From NCBI RefSeq assembly GCF_002024165.1, contig NZ_MWQN01000001.1, positions 1,116,001 through 1,180,000 of the forward strand: a stretch of DNA of 64,000 nt. The letters run 5' to 3'. Shown one piece after another: positions 19,223-27,651 of this stretch. The stretch's first letter is position 1, and each line of letters starts with the position of its first letter. Origin of the DNA: Embleya scabrispora. Lineage in GTDB: Bacteria > Actinomycetota > Actinomycetes > Streptomycetales > Streptomycetaceae. Position numbers and translations under genes: made by a program. Under the pieces are notes generated by a model, which saw only the letters and a list, made by a program, of their open reading frames with translations, did no database searches and was not told the origin of the DNA.

Positions 19223-20125
19223 ATGATCTGTGTCGAGCAATTGACCAAGCGTTACGGGGAGCACGTCGCCGTCGACGGGGTTTCCTTTCGGTGTGAGCCG
19301 GGGACCGTGACCGGGTTCCTGGGGCCGAACGGGGCGGGGAAGTCCACCACCATGCGGATGATCTGCGGCCTCACGCCGCCGACTTCGGGGGGCGCGACTA
19401 TCCAGGGTGTCCCGTATCGGCAGTTGGCCAATCCCGGGCGTCACGTCGGCGTGTTGCTGGATGCCAGTGCCCAGCACGCGGGGCGCAGCGGGCGCGAGAC
19501 GCTCGCCCTCTGTGCCCGCGTCCTGGACGTGGACCGGGCCCGCGTCGGCGAACTGCTCGCCCTGGTCGGCCTGTCCGGCCCCGCGGCACGGCGTCGGGTG
19601 GGCGGCTATTCGTTCGGGATGCGTCAGCGGCTGGGCGTCGCGCAAGCCCTGCTCGGCGACCCCGCCGTCCTGATCCTGGACGAGCCCACCAGCGGCCTGG
19701 ATCCCGAGGGGGTCTTCCAGATGCGCACCCTGCTGCGCGACTTCGCCGACCGCGGCGGCACCGTCCTGCTGTCCTCGCACCAACTGCGCGAGATCGAGGC
19801 GGTGGCGGATCGCATCGTGATGATCGCCAAGGGTCGCGTCGTGGCCGACGGCACGAAGGGCGAACTCCTCACCGCCCCCGCCGGCACCCTGGTCGCCGCC
19901 GTCGATCCGGCCGCGCTGCACGCCGCGCTCACCGCGGCCGGACTGTCCCACCACCCGACCGACCCGGCCGGCACCTTCCTGGTCGACGCCTCGGCCGATG
20001 CCGTCGGCCGCGCCGCCGCGAATGCCGGGGTCGTACTGCGCGAACTGCGCCCCGCCGAACACGAAGGACTAGAGGAGATGTTCCTGAGCCGACTCGGCTC
20101 CACCCCGCAGGAGGTCTCGTCGTGA
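19223..20125 (+). CDS. ABC-2 type exporter ATPase
   Basis: 300 residues. Walker A is GPNGAGKSTTMRM, the signature is SFGMRQRLGVAQAL, Walker B is AVLILDEPTSGLDPEG and the switch is VLLSSHQLREIEAV. The C-terminal ~80 residues form the accessory domain typical of drug or lantibiotic exporters. The ATG at 19223 matches the usual N-terminus of the family (MICVEQLTKRYG); an upstream in-frame ATG at 19145 would add an unlikely Trp/Arg-rich stretch. The stop overlaps the permease start (GTGA). Exporter pairs of this type are often controlled by NarL-type systems such as the one upstream. Confidence 0.92.
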   Translation: MICVEQLTKRYGEHVAVDGVSFRCEPGTVTGFLGPNGAGKSTTMRMICGLTPPTSGGATIQGVPYRQLANPGRHVGVLLDASAQHAGRSGRETLALCARVLDVDRARVGELLALVGLSGPAARRRVGGYSFGMRQRLGVAQALLGDPAVLILDEPTSGLDPEGVFQMRTLLRDFADRGGTVLLSSHQLREIEAVADRIVMIAKGRVVADGTKGELLTAPAGTLVAAVDPAALHAALTAAGLSHHPTDPAGTFLVDASADAVGRAAANAGVVLRELRPAEHEGLEEMFLSRLGSTPQEVSS

Positions 20126-20907
20126 CCATCACCGCCACACCCGACACCGCAACCATCGCCGCACCCGTCGCCGCGCCGACCCTCCTCCGGCTGACCGAGA
20201 TCGAGCTGCGCAAGATGACCGACACCCGCGCGGGTCGTTGGCTGCTGGCCGTGGTCGCGCTCGCCGCCGTTGCCCTCGTCGTAGTGACCCTGACCGCCGC
20301 GCCCCACGAGGATCGCACCTGGCGGTCGTTCCTCACCTCCTCCCAGGCCGGCGTGGCGGTGTTGTTCCCTGTGATCGGGATCCTGGCGGTGACCTCCGAA
20401 TGGTCCCAGCGCACGGCCCTGACCACCTTCGCCCTGGTTCCCGATCGCCGTCGCGTGCTCGGCGCGAAGGTCGCCGCCGGGGTGGTCCTGGCCCTGTTCG
20501 GCGTCGTGTTCGGGCTGGTGTGCGCCACGCTCGGTCGGGCGGTCGCGGGCTTCACCGACCGAGGCGCCGGAACCTGGTCCATCCCCGGCTCGATGCTCGC
20601 CTCGGTGCTGCTCGCCGCGATCCTGAGCATCATCCTGGGCGTGGCGTTCGGTGTGCTGTTCCTGAACGCCCCGCTCGCGATCGTCGCCTTGTTCATGGTG
20701 CCGAGCGTGTTGGGAATCCTGTCCGACCTCGTCTCCGCGATGGAGTCCGTCAATCGCTGGGTCAACCCGGGCCCGGCCCTCGACCCGCTCTACGACACCG
20801 GCATCAGCGGTGTCGAATGGGCCAGAGTGGCCGCCACGATGGCCATCTGGCTGCTGACCCCGCTGGCCGTCGGCACCTATCGCGTCATCCGCACCGAGGT
20901 GCACTGA
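20122..20907 (+). CDS. ABC-2 type permease
   Basis: 261 residues with six hydrophobic segments: one near residue 45 (WLLAVVALAAVALVVVTLTA), a long loop that ends in EWSQRTALTTFALVPDRRRVLGAKV (typical of ABC-2 permeases, where the loop contacts the ATPase), and four or five more helices. The start overlaps the ATPase stop by four bases. It forms the membrane channel for the preceding ATPase. Confidence 0.88.
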   Translation: MTITATPDTATIAAPVAAPTLLRLTEIELRKMTDTRAGRWLLAVVALAAVALVVVTLTAAPHEDRTWRSFLTSSQAGVAVLFPVIGILAVTSEWSQRTALTTFALVPDRRRVLGAKVAAGVVLALFGVVFGLVCATLGRAVAGFTDRGAGTWSIPGSMLASVLLAAILSIILGVAFGVLFLNAPLAIVALFMVPSVLGILSDLVSAMESVNRWVNPGPALDPLYDTGISGVEWARVAATMAIWLLTPLAVGTYRVIRTEVH

Positions 20908-20994
20908 TCCGCCGAACGATCGACGACGGGCTCGCCGAGCAGGTGATCGCGCCGCACGGCGGGCCCGTTATCAAGGCCCTCCTCTCCCCCGCCC

Positions 20995-21756
20995 CTACTT
21001 CGCTCCCGGGAACAACGACACGAACGCGTCCGAGGCCGCCGTCATCCCCTGCCCGAAGGGGGCGTCCAAGTCCCAGATCAGGAACAACAGGAACGCGATC
21101 AACGCACTGAACAACCCCGCAACGATCAACTCCGGTGCGGATCTGCGAATCTGCAAGGTGAAGATCATCCCGACGGTGACGATCGCGCCGATGATCAGGC
21201 CGAACCACACCAGCCCCGGCATCGACGCGCCCGCCTGTCCGCCGCGCGCCTGCCGCGCGTCGTCCGCGATCGCGACCTGGTCCAGGATCGGCTGGTACAT
21301 CTGCGCTTCCTGGTCGCCCTGCGGCGCGTAGTCCGTCACCTCGTTGCGTACGGTCTCGAACAGCTGTGACGCGCGCGGGGACAACTCGCCGTGGTCGGCC
21401 ATATAGCCCCACTCGTGCTTGACCACATACTTCACATAGGCGTCGATGTCCGCTCGGATCTGATCGCGCACCTGCGGCGGATAGACCCGGACCCGCTCAC
21501 TCACCTCGTGCAACGCCTGTGCCTCGTGCCGCACTTCGTCCTCGGCCGCGCCCCGCCCCTCCCACACGGCGGCGATCGCGAGACCGAGCACGATCGCGTA
21601 GACGACACCGATCATCATCGTCATGTATTCGAGCACGTCCGGCGTGGCCGACGGGTCGTCGTCATCCGGCAACCGCCGCTGCTTGAGCACGACGACGGAG
21701 AGGACCACCGCGCACACCGCGATCATCGCGAGTGCCAGTACAACCCAATGCGTCAC
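20995..21756 (-). CDS. DUF4239-like (bestrophin-like) membrane protein
   Basis: 253 residues. Two N-terminal helices (VVLALAMIAVCAVVLSVVVL and MTMMIGVVYAIVLGLAIAAVW) precede a charged cytoplasmic domain with AAEDEVRHEAQALHEVSERV, and two further helices lie near the C-terminus. This pattern fits the DUF4239 family, distant relatives of bestrophin-type channels. The GTG at 21756 is chosen because CCGGAGG lies six bases upstream; an in-frame ATG nine codons earlier sits before that site. It follows the Pro-rich secreted protein gene on the same strand. Confidence 0.78.
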   Translation of the reverse strand: MTHWVVLALAMIAVCAVVLSVVVLKQRRLPDDDDPSATPDVLEYMTMMIGVVYAIVLGLAIAAVWEGRGAAEDEVRHEAQALHEVSERVRVYPPQVRDQIRADIDAYVKYVVKHEWGYMADHGELSPRASQLFETVRNEVTDYAPQGDQEAQMYQPILDQVAIADDARQARGGQAGASMPGLVWFGLIIGAIVTVGMIFTLQIRRSAPELIVAGLFSALIAFLLFLIWDLDAPFGQGMTAASDAFVSLFPGAK

Positions 21757-21808
21757 GGATGACCTCCGGGGCAAAAAAGGCAAAGGATCCAGTGGGTCTA
21801 AAGCCGGG

Positions 21809-21830
21809 GAAGCGCCGAACTCGGCGCTTC
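21809..21830 (-). terminator. Hairpin at the end of the Pro-rich protein gene
   Basis: GAAGCGCCG and CGGCGCTTC form a nine-bp stem with a four-base loop. The outer arm overlaps the stop codon of the Pro-rich secreted protein. It would end or weaken transcription 50 bases before the next minus-strand gene. Confidence 0.6.
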
Positions 21831-22503
21831 AGCCACGCCCGCCACCGCCCGATCCGCGCGCCCCCGCCCGGCCACGCGGCTTGAGCGCGGCACCGGCCAG
21901 AATCGCGGGCGCGGTGATCAGCAACGTCGTGGTGACGAGCGAGTTCCCCCGCACCGGAGGCGGCGACGGAGCCGGTCGGGCCAACGACCGCCGCTCCGCG
22001 ATCGGTTGCAGCGGCGGCGGGGTCGCCACCGGCGGCGGCGTGCTCGGCGGTGGTGGCGGCGGCGTCGTCCGCACCGGAGGCGGCGTCGCCTTGGGTACGA
22101 CCACCGCCATCGGCGTCGCGCGCTCCACCGGCGGAGGCGGCGTGCTCCGCACCGGTGTCGGCTTCGTCGGAGGCGGCGTCGGCTTGGGCGTGGTGGGCCT
22201 GGGCTTCGTGAGTGTCGGCGACGGCTTGGGGCTGGACGTGGGTCGACAGGACCCGTTGCGCAACAACCTGAAATCGACCGTGAGTCCGATCCCCCCGATC
22301 GGCGGACCGGTGGCCGGCGTCACATCGACCCGAACACTCGCCCCGGGCGATCCACCGATCGAAACGCACACGTCCACATGCGCGCCGGGCGTATGCCCAC
22401 CGCCGGCACCCGACCCCGCCCACGCGACACTCGCCGGAGCGGCCAACAAGGCCCCCGCCCCGACCACGCACCCCCACCGGCGCGCCCGACCCCATGCGCT
22501 CAT
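21829..22503 (-). CDS. Secreted Pro/Thr-rich protein with C-terminal membrane anchor
   Basis: 224 residues. A signal peptide (CVVGAGALLAAPASVAWA, with cleavage likely after AWA) is followed by a small globular-looking part of about 60 residues with two cysteines (VDVCVSIGG and LLRNGSC), then about 90 residues rich in Pro, Thr and Lys (KPSPTLTKPRPTTPKPTPPP region). A helix (SLVTTTLLITAPAILAGAAL) and a basic Arg/Gly tail follow. This layout resembles wall-spanning proteins anchored in the membrane, although no LPxTG-type sorting motif is present. I do not recognise a specific family. Confidence 0.75.
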   Translation of the reverse strand: MSAWGRARRWGCVVGAGALLAAPASVAWAGSGAGGGHTPGAHVDVCVSIGGSPGASVRVDVTPATGPPIGGIGLTVDFRLLRNGSCRPTSSPKPSPTLTKPRPTTPKPTPPPTKPTPVRSTPPPPVERATPMAVVVPKATPPPVRTTPPPPPPSTPPPVATPPPLQPIAERRSLARPAPSPPPVRGNSLVTTTLLITAPAILAGAALKPRGRAGARGSGGGGRG

Positions 22504-22691
22504 GGCAGCGATCGTCTCGCCAAATCACCGGCTTTGGCCCGAATACCCCTTCGATTCACTCGAACGGGTCACTCGCCGACCAAATATGCGCAGCCATCCG
22601 AAAGTTACCCAACAATCGAAAGGCGACCCGCCGCTCAGTACGTCCGCACCCCCGCCAACCACGTCCCCCCGCACCGCGACCTCCCGCAGCA

Positions 22692-23445
22692 TCATCGGGT
22701 CCACCCCACCGGATCCGAGTCCAGCCACACCACATCGGCCGCCGCGCCCACCACGAGGCCCCGCCGGTCGTCCGCGAACGCCTGATAGGCGGCCCCGTCG
22801 CTATCCGCGTCCAGCGCCTGATCCACCGTCAACCACTCGTGCGGCGCCCGGCCCTGCTCCGGCATCCCCTCGAACGTCCGTCGGGTGACCGCGACTTGGA
22901 CGCCCTCCATCGGCCGGTGCGAACTCACTGGCCAGTCGCTGCCGAACGACACCGGCGCGCCCGAGTCGAGCAGTCCGCGACTGTGCGGCGCATCGCAGTA
23001 CGGCGCCAACATCGCCGCCGTGCCGCCCTCGATCACCCCGTCCGCGAAGAACTTCACCGTCCGCACGGACGACAGCGGCCCGCCCTCGGCCGCCACCCTC
23101 GCCCGCGCCGCGCCGAACTCGGCCCGCTGCGCGCGCCAACGATCCGGATCGCCCCGCAACGCCAGGTTGGCGCCCCACCTCGGCGGCGATCGCGTCGACA
23201 CCGGTCAGCCCCTTGATCCGCGGCCCGAAGTGTTCGAGGCCGCCGAAGAGGGGGTGTGCGTGTCCGTCCCCGAACGCCGGGAGCAGCAGGCCGTCGCCGA
23301 GGTCGACGATCTCGTCGGCAACGGACCCGAGGGCGAGCGCATCCGCACCCAGCGCGATGACCGGTCCGCGTGAGCGGCCGGCGCAGTCGTGCGGCGACCC
23401 TGCGTGAGCCCCGTGCCGAACCCGCCCCCCGACTGGGCCGGACAT
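22692..23445 (-). pseudogene. Decayed YtcJ-type amidohydrolase
   Basis: Pieces of one Amidohydro_3 (YtcJ-like) enzyme lie in two frames. The N-terminal piece (about 23445 to 23180) has the metal-binding GLLLPAFGDGHAHPLFGG. The C-terminal piece (about 23201 to 22692) has VKFFADGVIEGGTAAML and GAPVSFGSDWPVSSHRPMEG. A full-length protein has about 540 residues; only about 250 codons remain. Two losses are visible: a frame change with a gap around 23180-23200, and a join of HSRG directly to LLDSG where the His-rich catalytic middle should be. The gene is therefore inactive. Its 5' end abuts the iron box of the divergent siderophore operon. Confidence 0.8.
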
Positions 23446-23446
23446 A

Positions 23447-23463
23447 TTAGGTCAGCCTAACCT
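23447..23463. promoter_or_regulatory. Iron box (DmdR/IdeR-type operator)
   Basis: TTAGG-TCAG-CCTAA with a following CCT matches the core of the actinomycete iron box (TTAGGTTAGGCTAACCTAA type). It lies directly upstream of a siderophore-uptake operon, ending seven bases before the first GTG. Iron-loaded DmdR/IdeR would repress here. Confidence 0.85.
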
Positions 23464-23469
23464 GCTCCA

Positions 23470-24492
23470 GTGAACGTCCTCCCGACGCGGGGTCGAACAA
23501 CGCGGCGCCGAGCCCTCCTGATGGTCTCGGTGCTGCTCGTGTTGGCCGCCGCGTGTCTGCTCAGCCTCGCCGTGGGCAGTCGCGGCATCGCCCCGAGCGT
23601 GGTGCTCGACGCGCTCGTGCACGGCGGCGACTCCACCGACGCCATCGTGGTGAACTCGATGCGGGTGCCGCGTACCGTCGTGGCGTTGCTCGTCGGCGCG
23701 TCCCTCGGCATCGCCGGCGCCTGCATGCAGGGGCTGACCCGCAATCCGATCGCCGAGCCCGGGATCCTGGGCATCAGTACCGGCGCCGCCGCCGGCGTGG
23801 TGACCGCGATCGCGGTGTTCGGGGTGAGCAGCCTGACCGGCTACGTGTGGTTCGGCTTCGCCGGTGCGCTGTGCACGGGGGTACTGGTGTACGCGGTCGC
23901 GGCGCGGGGGCGCGGCGGCGCCACCCCGGTGAAGCTGGCGCTGTCCGGGCAGGCCCTGGCGGCGACGCTCGGCGCGGTGATCACCATGGTGCTGACCACC
24001 GATCAGGGCACCCTGGACCAGTACCGGTTCTGGCTGGTCGGCTCGCTGTCCGGGCGTACCGACGAGGTGGCCTGGCAGATGTTGCCGTTCTTCGGCGTGG
24101 GCGTGCTCCTGGTGGTGGCCACCGCGCGCGGTCTGGACGCGCTCGCGCTCGGCGACGACGTGGCCAAGGGCCTGGGCCACAAGGTGAACCGGATCCGGGT
24201 GATCGGCGGCCTCGGCGCGACCGTGCTGACCGGTGTCGCGGTGGCCGCGACCGGGCCGATCTCGTTCGTCGGCCTGGCCGTTCCGCACGCCGCCCGGGCC
24301 CTGGTCGGCACCGATCACCGGTGGGTGCTGGCCATGTCCGCGCTGCTCGCGCCGATCCTGCTGCTGGTCGCGGACGTGCTGGGGCGGGTCCTGTTCCCGC
24401 CCGCCGAGGTCGAGGTGGGCGCGATGACCGCGCTGATCGGCGTGCCGATCCTGGTCGCGCTGGTGCGCCGCAAGCCGGTGGTGTCCGGATGA
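23470..24492 (+). CDS. FecCD-type ferric-siderophore permease, first
   Basis: 340 residues and about nine to ten hydrophobic helices. Family motifs include VNSMRVPRTVVALLVGASLG and ACMQGLTRNPIAEPGILGIS near the start, GQALAATLGAVITM in the middle and GPISFVGLAVPHAARALVG near the end, the site that contacts the ATPase. The GTG at 23470 follows the iron box so closely that a leaderless or short-leader transcript is likely. The stop overlaps the next ATG. The product imports an Fe(III)-siderophore complex across the membrane. Confidence 0.92.
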   Translation: MNVLPTRGRTTRRRALLMVSVLLVLAAACLLSLAVGSRGIAPSVVLDALVHGGDSTDAIVVNSMRVPRTVVALLVGASLGIAGACMQGLTRNPIAEPGILGISTGAAAGVVTAIAVFGVSSLTGYVWFGFAGALCTGVLVYAVAARGRGGATPVKLALSGQALAATLGAVITMVLTTDQGTLDQYRFWLVGSLSGRTDEVAWQMLPFFGVGVLLVVATARGLDALALGDDVAKGLGHKVNRIRVIGGLGATVLTGVAVAATGPISFVGLAVPHAARALVGTDHRWVLAMSALLAPILLLVADVLGRVLFPPAEVEVGAMTALIGVPILVALVRRKPVVSG

Positions 24493-25598
24493 ACCGGCCG
24501 AGCAACCACAGCAACCTCAGCAACCTCAGCCACCCAAGCCTCACGAACCCCCCGAGCCGCGCGAACTACCACCCGTACGGTCACGTCCTGGTCCGTCGCC
24601 CGAGCTTCTCGTTCCTGCTGCATCGTCGTTCCGTCGTGGTGACAACCGTGGTCGCGGTGCTGCTCGCGGCCGGATTCCTGCTCAGCCTGTGTGTGGGCGA
24701 GCGCTTCATCCTTCCCGGCGACGTGCTCGCGGTGCTCGTCGGCGCCGACGACAGCTTCGTGGTCGAGACGTTGCGGCTGCCGCGCACCACCGTCGGGCTC
24801 CTGGTCGGGTTGTCCTTCGGCATCGCCGGCGCGCTGATCCAGACCGTGGCGCGCAACCCGCTGGCCAGCCCGGACGTGATCGGCGTCTCGCACGGGGCCG
24901 CCGCGGCCGTGGTGTTCGGCCTGGTCTTCGGCTACGGCGGGCCCACCGCGACTCCGCTGACCGCCGTGGCGGGCGGCACGATCGCCGCGTTCCTGGTGTA
25001 CGTGCTGGCCTGGCGTCGCGGGCTCAACGCGCAGCGGTTCGTACTGATCGGCGTAGGCGTGTCGGTGGCCCTGTACTCGGTCACCAACCTGCTGCTCACC
25101 AAAGCCGACATCGCCCTCGCCCAGCAGGCCAAGGTGTGGATGTCGGGCAGTCTGAACGGGCGCGGCTGGTCCCAGGGCGAGCCGCTGTTCTGGGTGTTGC
25201 TCGCGCTGACCCCGGCGATCGTGTGGGCCGCGCGGGCGTCGAGGTCGGCCGGCTTCGACGACGACACCGCGATCGCGCTCGGTATCCGGCTCGGCCGGAT
25301 CCGGCTCGGCCTGGTCGTGGTCGGCGTGTTGCTCGCTTCGGTGGCCACCGGCGCGGCCGGGCCGGTGGACTTCGTCGCCCTGGTGGCGCCGCAGGTGGCC
25401 CGCCGGCTGACCCGGACCCCCCAGGTGCCGCTGGTGTGTTCGGCGCTGCTCGGCGCGCTGATCGTGGTGATCGCGGACATCGGCGCGCGGATGCTGATCT
25501 CCGACGCCGAGTTGCCGGTGGGCGTGCTCACCGCCGCGGTCGGCGGCCCGTACCTGCTGTGGATGTTGACCCGATCCCGTTCCGGAGGCGCCTCGTGA
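24489..25598 (+). CDS. FecCD-type ferric-siderophore permease, second
   Basis: 369 residues. The N-terminal ~45 residues are a polar, Ser/Asn/Leu-rich extension (NRPSNHSNLSNLSHPSL) that is not part of the family fold. The permease core follows, with VETLRLPRTTVGLLVGLSFG and ARNPLASPDVIGVSHGAA as counterparts of the same motifs in the upstream gene, and GPVDFVALVAPQVARRL near the end. The extension contains near-repeats of SNLSNLSHPS. ATGA overlap upstream and GTGA overlap downstream put it in one operon with both neighbours. Confidence 0.91.
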   Translation: MNRPSNHSNLSNLSHPSLTNPPSRANYHPYGHVLVRRPSFSFLLHRRSVVVTTVVAVLLAAGFLLSLCVGERFILPGDVLAVLVGADDSFVVETLRLPRTTVGLLVGLSFGIAGALIQTVARNPLASPDVIGVSHGAAAAVVFGLVFGYGGPTATPLTAVAGGTIAAFLVYVLAWRRGLNAQRFVLIGVGVSVALYSVTNLLLTKADIALAQQAKVWMSGSLNGRGWSQGEPLFWVLLALTPAIVWAARASRSAGFDDDTAIALGIRLGRIRLGLVVVGVLLASVATGAAGPVDFVALVAPQVARRLTRTPQVPLVCSALLGALIVVIADIGARMLISDAELPVGVLTAAVGGPYLLWMLTRSRSGGAS

Positions 25599-26392
25599 CC
25601 ACCCATCAGCTCGCCGCGCGGGAGCTCACCCTGGGCTACGAGGACCGGATCGTGGTCCGCGACCTGGACTTGGAGGTGCCCGCGGGCAAGGTCACCGTGG
25701 TGGTCGGCCCGAACGCCTGTGGCAAGTCCACCCTGTTGCGCTCGCTCGGCCGGCTGCTCAAGCCGGTCGGCGGCAGCGTGCTGCTCGACGGCGCGGCGCT
25801 TCGCGACCTGCCCACCCGGGAAATCGCTCGGCGGATAGGCGTGTTGCCGCAGAGCCCGGTGCCGCCGGAGGGGATCACCGTCGCCGACCTGGTCGCGCGC
25901 GGCCGGCAGCCGTACCAACGCTGGTGGCAGCAGTGGTCGGACGAGGACGAGGACGTGGTGGCCGACGCGATGCGGCGCACCGACGTGGTCGAACTCGCCG
26001 ACCGCTACGTGGACGAACTCTCCGGCGGGCAGAGGCAGCGGGTGTGGATCGCGATGGCGCTCGCCCAGGGCACCGGGATCCTGCTGCTCGACGAGCCGAC
26101 CACGTTCCTCGACATCGCCCATCAGGTGGAGGTGCTCGACCTGGTCCGCGAACTCAACGTCACGCGCGAGCGTACGGTGGTCGCCGTGCTGCACGACCTC
26201 AACCAGGCGTGTCGCTACGCGGATCACCTGATCGCGATGCGCTCCGGCGCGATCGTGGCGCAGGGCGCGCCGGGCGAGATCGTCACGGCCGATCTGGTCG
26301 GCGAGGTCTTCGGGCTCGACTGTGTGGTGATCCCCTGCCCGGTCACGGGTGCGCCGATGGTGGTTCCGGGGCAACCCCGAGAGATCGGGTAG
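25595..26392 (+). CDS. ABC ATPase for ferric-siderophore uptake (FecE-like)
   Basis: 265 residues, typical FepC/FecE size. Walker A is GPNACGKSTLLRSLGRLL, the Q-loop is VLPQSPVPPEGITV, the signature is LSGGQRQRVWIAMAL, Walker B is ILLLDEPTTFLDIAHQ and the switch histidine is in VVAVLHDLNQACRYA. The TFLDIxHQ end of Walker B is diagnostic for siderophore importers. It overlaps the second permease by four bases. Confidence 0.94.
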   Translation: MTTHQLAARELTLGYEDRIVVRDLDLEVPAGKVTVVVGPNACGKSTLLRSLGRLLKPVGGSVLLDGAALRDLPTREIARRIGVLPQSPVPPEGITVADLVARGRQPYQRWWQQWSDEDEDVVADAMRRTDVVELADRYVDELSGGQRQRVWIAMALAQGTGILLLDEPTTFLDIAHQVEVLDLVRELNVTRERTVVAVLHDLNQACRYADHLIAMRSGAIVAQGAPGEIVTADLVGEVFGLDCVVIPCPVTGAPMVVPGQPREIG

Positions 26393-26469
26393 CGAACGCG
26401 CTTCCCGTTCGGCCCGCCGGTCGTGCGCGATCACGGTCGCCGCCCGCCGCCGTCCTTCGAGGAGTTCCG

Positions 26470-27426
26470 ATGAGATCCGCCTCCCTGTCCCGCGTCGCCG
26501 CCGCCTTGGGCGTGGTCGCCGCGCTCGTCCTGGCCGGGTGCTCCTCCGAGGGTGCCGACGGCGACAAGGGTGCCAGGTCCGGCTCGGCGGACACCCGCGA
26601 GGTGCGCTCCGCCAAGGGTGTGGTCAAGGTCCCCGTCGCGCCGAAGCGTGTGGTCACCCTCGACATGGGCGAGTTGGACACCGCACTGACCCTCGGCGTC
26701 AAACCCGTGGGCTCGGTGGTGGGCAGTCCCGGCGCCGGGTTCCCGAAGTACCACGGCGACAAGACGGCGGGAATCAAGGAGGTGGGCGCGATCGGGGCGC
26801 CGAACCTGGAGGTGATCGAGTCGCTGAAGCCGGATCTGATCCTGGGCAACCTGGTCCGCGACGCCGATCGTTACGACGCGCTGAGCCGGATCGCCCCGGT
26901 GGTCTTCTCGGAGCAGGCCGGCACCCAGTGGCGGCAGAACTTCCTGCTCGACGCCGACGCGTTGAACAAGAAGGCCGAGGGCGACCGGGTGGTGGCCGCG
27001 TTCGGCGCGCGGGCCAAGGCGTTGGGGAGCACGCAGGGCGACCCGGGCGCGGTGAAGGTGAGCGTGTTGCGGTTCGTCGCGGGCCAGAACCGGCTGTACG
27101 GGAAGGCCACGTTCGTCGGCGGCGTCCTGAGCGAGGTCGGCCTCGGCCGCCCGGCCGCGCAGAACGTCGACACCTTCATGGTCGAGGTGAGTGCCGAGCG
27201 GATCGAACAGGCGGACGGCGACGTGATCTTCGTGGCCACGTACGGTCCGAAGGACAAGACCGACCACGACAAGGTCACCGGCGGCCCGCTGTGGAAGACG
27301 CTGAGCGCGGTCAAGGCCGGTAGGGCGCACGAGGTGGACGACGAATACTGGATGGTGAGCACCGGTTACACGGCTGCGGACCATGTCCTGGCCGATCTGG
27401 AACGGCTGTTGTCGAAGCGGAGTTGA
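26470..27426 (+). CDS. Ferric-siderophore-binding lipoprotein (FepB/FhuD-like)
   Basis: 318 residues. The signal and lipobox are AALVLAGCSS. The type III binding fold is seen from VPVAPKRVVTLDMGELDTAL, with NLEVIESLKPDLILGN in the first lobe and VSVLRFVAGQNRLYG and ERIEQADGDVIFVATYG in the second. AGGAG lies upstream of the ATG. It follows the ATPase by 77 bases with no second iron box seen, so it probably shares the operon promoter. It captures the ferric siderophore outside the membrane. Confidence 0.92.
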   Translation: MRSASLSRVAAALGVVAALVLAGCSSEGADGDKGARSGSADTREVRSAKGVVKVPVAPKRVVTLDMGELDTALTLGVKPVGSVVGSPGAGFPKYHGDKTAGIKEVGAIGAPNLEVIESLKPDLILGNLVRDADRYDALSRIAPVVFSEQAGTQWRQNFLLDADALNKKAEGDRVVAAFGARAKALGSTQGDPGAVKVSVLRFVAGQNRLYGKATFVGGVLSEVGLGRPAAQNVDTFMVEVSAERIEQADGDVIFVATYGPKDKTDHDKVTGGPLWKTLSAVKAGRAHEVDDEYWMVSTGYTAADHVLADLERLLSKRS

Positions 27427-27651
27427 GGCGTCGGGGCGGAAAGTCTCGGGCCTTCTCGCGGCGACTTCCGGGCCGGACGACCGGCCCTTCCCGGCGCCGG
27501 CGTCGGCGCCGGGGGGAACGAAGCCCCGCGAATCCGCGCGAAATGTTTCGCGATCTCGTCCGGCGACAAACATCCAGTGTGCCGGCCCGTCCGCCGGGGC
27601 CGGATTCGGCCACGCGTACGGGCGGTTTCGGTCGCGACGAACGGGGGGACC

